Source: JBGSYN01 sp041750975 (GTDB lineage Bacteria > Pseudomonadota > Alphaproteobacteria > Geminicoccales > Geminicoccaceae). From it: a stretch of 64,000 bases of DNA. Location: positions 1 through 64,000 of the forward strand of contig JBGSYN010000278.1 in assembly GCA_041750975.1 (NCBI GenBank), in the 5' to 3' direction. The notes beneath the pieces are model-generated. The model searched no databases and was not told where the DNA came from. It saw only the letters and a program-made list of their open reading frames with translations. The first letter of the stretch is position 1. The number at the start of each line of letters is the position of its first letter. This document shows, piece by piece, positions 60,914-64,000 of this stretch. The position numbers and the translations under genes were made by a program.

Positions 60914-61642
60914 TCACGATAAAGCCAGGGTCCGCAGATAATGACCCGCAAGGTAGGCTATGGTAGCAGCACCAAGACCGATGCCCAGGGTTTCGAGTGC
61001 TGATTTCCACCAGCTTGCCTGAGACCAAAGACTTTTCAGGGAACCGATTACGGCGAACACTAAGCCGGTTCCGACAATTGAGGCGGCGAACGCGCTCTGC
61101 ATGCCCAGCATATAGGGAAGCAGCGGAACGGAACCACAGAGTAAAAACGAAGCGAAGGTGCTCAAAGCTGCCTTTATTGGCGAGCGAGTTACTGAAGCCA
61201 GGCCATGCTCCTCGGCGAGCATGAAGTCTATCCAACGAGATCGCTCCGAGGTAATTACTTCCACGGCATGTTCGAGGTCTTGCTTCTTGAAACCCTTCCG
61301 GGCCATTATCTGTCGAATCTCTTCCCGTTCGCCTTCGGGAACTTGACGAATGTGCCGTTCTTCCATGTGACGCAAACGATCAGCGTCGTCGGCCTCCGCT
61401 TTGGTGCCCGTGTAGTTGCTGGCGGCCATCGAGAAGCCATCGGCGAACAGATTGGCCGCACCCAAGATAAGGACGACATTCACGGAGAGTTCAGCGCCGA
61501 CAACGCCTGTCACCACTGCGAAAGTCGTGATCGCGCCGTCAATACCGCCATAGATCCAATCGCGTAGATAGTTCGTCTTCGGGCCGCGCGACAAACGTGC
61601 AGCGATCGCCTGGGGATCGTGGCTATGCTCGAGGCGAGGCAA
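60914..61642 (-). CDS. VIT1/CCC1-type Fe/Mn transporter
   Basis: 242 residues. The conserved opening LRDWIYGGIDGAITTFAVVTGVVGAELS begins the first membrane helix; further ones are NVVLILGAANLFADGFSM, AALSTFASFLLCGSVPLLP, AASIVGTGLVFAVIGSL and LGIGLGAATIAYLAGHYL. A charged cytoplasmic segment (EEREHIRQVPEGEREEIRQIM-like, about 95-140) between helices 2 and 3 can bind metal. Members export or sequester ferrous iron and manganese. Placement beside hsp20, usp and an FNR gene suggests iron handling under low oxygen, by inference. Confidence 0.87.
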   Translation of the reverse strand: MPRLEHSHDPQAIAARLSRGPKTNYLRDWIYGGIDGAITTFAVVTGVVGAELSVNVVLILGAANLFADGFSMAASNYTGTKAEADDADRLRHMEERHIRQVPEGEREEIRQIMARKGFKKQDLEHAVEVITSERSRWIDFMLAEEHGLASVTRSPIKAALSTFASFLLCGSVPLLPYMLGMQSAFAASIVGTGLVFAVIGSLKSLWSQASWWKSALETLGIGLGAATIAYLAGHYLRTLALS

Positions 61643-61707
61643 TATTGAATTCTGCCCAAATGTCGAGGAACGCCCGAACTTGCGCTTGAAAGACCCTTAG
61701 GCGGTCA

Positions 61708-62187
61708 TCAGTGGACTAGGCCGGAGCCACGAACCTGACGGTGGGCCTGGCCAAAGCTGCTCATCCTCATCTCCCACAACTCTTCGGCCAACCGGTCCTG
61801 AATCGTCGCAATCGAGCAATGGGTCATGTCTTTCTCGATTTCGCGGCAGATGCGTGGGGCAAGACTAAGCGGCAAGGCCTGCCGAAGCTGGCTCATCATC
61901 CATGCGGGCAGCACGAGCACGATGGAACAGTCCACAAATCGAGTAGCGAACAATTGGATTTCCGACGCGAGCACACGGACGAAATCTCGGGACCCTTGAC
62001 GCCGGTACTCCGCTTTCGTCGGGGATCCCAGAAAGTCGCCGAGAGCAACTCTCGCCGGCCCCCGTGCCAGGACGGTGTCGCGATTGAGATAGTCGACAAA
62101 GTCGAAATGCCGAAAGCAACCGTCGGCTTGGATGAAGAGGGCTTCGTCACTGTCAGCGACGACGATTAGATATTCTTCCGGTCTCAC
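61708..62187 (-). CDS. Host attachment family protein (baeRF-like)
   Basis: 159 residues. YLIVVADSDEALFIQADGCFRHFDFVDYLNR at the start, then FVRVLASEIQLFATRFVDCSIVLVLPAWMMSQLRQALPLSLAPRICREIEKDMTHCS, match the host attachment family, which is related to bacterial-archaeal eRF1-like proteins. The family name comes from an Agrobacterium attachment mutant; the biochemical role is unknown. A perfect FNR box lies about 115 bases upstream of the ATG. The VIT1 gene follows downstream on the same strand, 65 bases away. Confidence 0.72.
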   Translation of the reverse strand: MRPEEYLIVVADSDEALFIQADGCFRHFDFVDYLNRDTVLARGPARVALGDFLGSPTKAEYRRQGSRDFVRVLASEIQLFATRFVDCSIVLVLPAWMMSQLRQALPLSLAPRICREIEKDMTHCSIATIQDRLAEELWEMRMSSFGQAHRQVRGSGLVH

Positions 62188-62491
62188 TTTAGCCTCCCGG
62201 GTATGGAACTCGATTGCCAGGCATTCGAGTCACTGCCGCCCTAGTGGCGGCCGGACACTTGACCCTGATCCTCCCATAACACCCGAGGCGGCACATTGAT
62301 CCACATCAATGAATTTATTTCTCCGCGTTATACATGAAAACTAAGATGAGGCGAGAGTTTATTCGCCTAAAAGTGTAGATCGACCACACCTGATTGGCTG
62401 GCATCCGAAATTGAAGTTGCGAAATTGTTCCATAGGGGCGGGTAATCGCCGACAGCGTCAGATCGACATGGCGGTCCCTTAGCCGAGTATT
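62188..62491 (-). other. Leader region between the FNR gene and the host attachment gene
   Basis: About 304 bases without a gene. It holds the FNR box at 62296-62309 and an AT-rich patch (ATTTATTTCT then ATACATGAAAACTAAG, 62312-62345) that would suit a promoter. Beyond that no RNA gene, second box or small frame with a ribosome site was recognised. Confidence 0.5.
62296..62309. promoter_or_regulatory. FNR box, perfect consensus
   Basis: TTGAT-CCAC-ATCAA matches the FNR/FixK consensus in all ten specified bases and is symmetric. It lies 108 to 122 bases before the ATG of the host attachment gene and 183 bases after the stop of the FNR-type regulator, which encodes an E-xx-SR recognition helix like that of FNR. 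Confidence 0.75.
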
Positions 62492-63229
62492 TCAGTTACC
62501 GTCGCCGCCCTCGGCAATCCGTCTGAGTCTATCGACATCGTTCACTTTGACTTCCTGCGGCGTCGGCAAGGAGATCAGGCCATCGCGCGCAAGTCCCGTG
62601 AACGTGCGGCTGACGGTTTCAAAGGTGAGCCCTAGATAGTCGGCGATATCGAATCGTGTCATCGGCAGCCGCAACAGGAGCGCCGGTGAGTGATTCGGTT
62701 GCATGACGTCGACGAAACTGACAATAAAGGCGGCAAGGCGTTCGCGTGCGGTGGTTCGCCCGAGCAACAACTCGTGGTAATGGGCCTCGGCCAGTTCCTG
62801 CAAAGCTTTCTGGAACAGGTGGCGCCCGAGCTCAGGATGCTCTCCCGCCAGATGTTCGAGTGACGAACGCTGGAATCGACAGAGAGTTACTTCGGTCACC
62901 GCCTGCGCGGCCACCGTGTGCTCTTTCTCGAATACATGGCCGAGAATGTCGCCGGCAAAAAGGAAGCCGGTGATTTGTCGCCGGCCGTCATCGAGCGCCT
63001 TCCCGCAGGCGACTACGCCCTGCGTGACGATAGAGACATGATCCATCGCATCGCCATGGACCGCGATCACGCTGCCTGGCCCAAAGCGGAGTTGGCTCAT
63101 CGAGCGGGCGATCCGATCCGCTTCAGGCAGCCTCAATCCCTTCAAGATCATGCATTCGCCATGAACCTTGCAGCGACCACAGACAGCAAGCCCGGTGGAG
63201 GAAATGTCCACGTGGTGGGCCATCGTCAC
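62492..63229 (-). CDS. FNR-type oxygen-responsive transcriptional regulator
   Basis: 245 residues from GTG 63229, with GGAGGGAGG seven bases upstream; ATG 63223 and starts up to 63274 are alternatives. Four cysteines fit an FNR [4Fe-4S] cluster: C17, C20 and C26 in CGRCKVHGEC and C117 in TLCRFQRSS, with the same spacing as E. coli FNR. The cyclic-nucleotide-like barrel is followed by the HTH, DIADYLGLTFETVSRTFTGL, whose E-xx-SR reads TTGAT half-sites. It should be active without oxygen. The gene follows matB with 31 bases between them. Confidence 0.9.
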   Translation of the reverse strand: MTMAHHVDISSTGLAVCGRCKVHGECMILKGLRLPEADRIARSMSQLRFGPGSVIAVHGDAMDHVSIVTQGVVACGKALDDGRRQITGFLFAGDILGHVFEKEHTVAAQAVTEVTLCRFQRSSLEHLAGEHPELGRHLFQKALQELAEAHYHELLLGRTTARERLAAFIVSFVDVMQPNHSPALLLRLPMTRFDIADYLGLTFETVSRTFTGLARDGLISLPTPQEVKVNDVDRLRRIAEGGDGN

Positions 63230-63260
63230 GACAATGCCTCCCTCCGGCACCGTCATTCGA

Positions 63261-64000
63261 TCAGTTGGCGCCACTTATAGTAAATAGGTCGGCAAAGGCC
63301 TTGCGTAAGACGTTCTTTTGAACCTTGCCCATTGCGTTTCGCGGCAACTCGGGGACGAAGCGGATCGCTTTCGGCAGCTTGAAGCCCGCCAAATCTTCGC
63401 GCAACGCTGCCTGAACTGCGCTTTCATCCGGTGGCTCTGAAGCAGCGATGACAGCAACGACCGCCTCGCCGAAATCCGGATGCGGCACGCCGATGACGGC
63501 ACTTTCCGTGACGCCCTTCAGCGCGTCGATCACGGTTTCGATTTCTTTTGGGTAGATGTTCAATCCACCCGAGATGATGAGGTCCTTGGCGCGGCCGATG
63601 ATCTCGAGATAACCGTCGGCATCGAGCCTGCCGATGTCGCCCGTGATGAAGAAACCGTCGGCACGAAATTCTTCCCCGGTTTTTTCGGGGAGGCGCCAAT
63701 AGCCGCCAAAGAGATTGGGTCCCATAACCTCCACGGTCCCGGGCTCGCCGGGTGGCACAGGGTCTCCCATCTCGTTGCACACTCTGACGGAAATGCCGGG
63801 GAGCGGCAGGCCGACCGTGCCTGGCTTGCGAACACCCTCGAGCGGATTGGACGTGTTCATGCCCGTCTCGGTCATGCCATAGCGCTCCAGTATGCGATGA
63901 CCGGTCACCTCCTCGAAGCGGGAAAAGGTTTCGGCGAGCAACGGCGCCGAGCCCGATATGAAAACACGGATATGTTGCGTGACCGCGGCGGTGAACGCGG
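63261..64000 (-). CDS. matB: Malonyl-CoA synthetase/AMP-forming acyl-CoA ligase (C-terminal part)
   Basis: About 246 residues visible; the frame runs off the right edge (last full codon at 63998). RVFISGSAPLLAETFSRFEEVTGHRILERYGMTETGMNTSNPLEG contains the A5 adenylation motif YGMTETG, then DGFFITGDIGRLDADGYLEIIGRAKD and the K-containing end PRNAMGKVQKNVLRK. NTSNPLEG after the motif is characteristic of MatB, which makes malonyl-CoA from malonate, CoA and ATP. Another acyl-CoA ligase of that subfamily is the alternative. The N-terminal half is missing. Confidence 0.85.
   Translation of the reverse strand, partial: AFTAAVTQHIRVFISGSAPLLAETFSRFEEVTGHRILERYGMTETGMNTSNPLEGVRKPGTVGLPLPGISVRVCNEMGDPVPPGEPGTVEVMGPNLFGGYWRLPEKTGEEFRADGFFITGDIGRLDADGYLEIIGRAKDLIISGGLNIYPKEIETVIDALKGVTESAVIGVPHPDFGEAVVAVIAASEPPDESAVQAALREDLAGFKLPKAIRFVPELPRNAMGKVQKNVLRKAFADLFTISGAN

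Overview
The window is a stretch of alphaproteobacterial chromosome. The evidence is a set of genes largely confined to that class: usg, the ATP synthase inhibitor zeta subunit (DUF1476), a TimA/Tim44-like protein, DUF1150, DUF3553, cobST beside a J-domain gene and bolA, Alg14/Alg13-type pssD/pssE, a CIRCE-controlled groESL, and a GTTC-N7-GTTC type LexA site before recA. The order cannot be fixed from sequence alone. DNA is moderately GC-rich, with a more AT-rich patch near 16.1-16.25 kb and in the O-antigen ligase gene at 20.6-21.9 kb. No tRNA, rRNA, CRISPR array, IS element or integrase was recognised. The first and last genes are cut by the window edges.

Region 1 (1-6.9 kb) holds single genes: a radical SAM protein, a ClC antiporter, a Gfo/Idh/MocA oxidoreductase coupled to a small exported protein, a glutathione transferase, two methyltransferases and an MBL-fold hydrolase preceded by a perfect CRP-type palindrome.

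Region 2 (6.9-23.9 kb) is a surface-glycan locus. A tightly overlapping minus-strand operon (16.06 to 6.89 kb) encodes four glycosyltransferases, a polysaccharide deacetylase, a two-domain peptide-type ABC ATPase and a family 5 substrate-binding protein, but no permease. Next to it on the plus strand lies a phage-tail-like cassette: a 108-residue protein, a 59-residue protein and two paralogous beta-helix tailspike-like proteins. An O-antigen ligase-like membrane protein follows (its 3' end runs antisense into the second tailspike gene), then a membrane-anchored nucleotidyltransferase and pssD/pssE.

Region 3 (23.6-42.2 kb) is core metabolism and housekeeping: alaS-recA, DUF1476-DUF1674, groESL, usg, the cytochrome bc1 operon petABC, trmL-hemF, bolA, an XRE regulator, a J-domain protein, cobS-cobT and a UxaA-family dehydratase.

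Region 4 (42.2-57.9 kb) carries a minus-strand timA-lutA-lutB-lutC-smr set (L-lactate oxidation), secB, a LOG-family hydrolase with ilvE, a MarR-OmpR-EnvZ regulatory set, maf-coaE-dnaQ (all three starting with TTG), icd, a TPR protein and a permease split into two overlapping half-genes.

Region 5 (58-63.2 kb) looks like a low-oxygen/stress module: an atypical pyruvate kinase, a universal stress protein, Hsp20, a VIT1-type metal transporter, a host-attachment-type protein and a four-cysteine FNR-type regulator. Two TTGAT-N4-ATCAA-type FNR boxes lie before members of this set. A malonyl-CoA synthetase gene is cut by the right edge.
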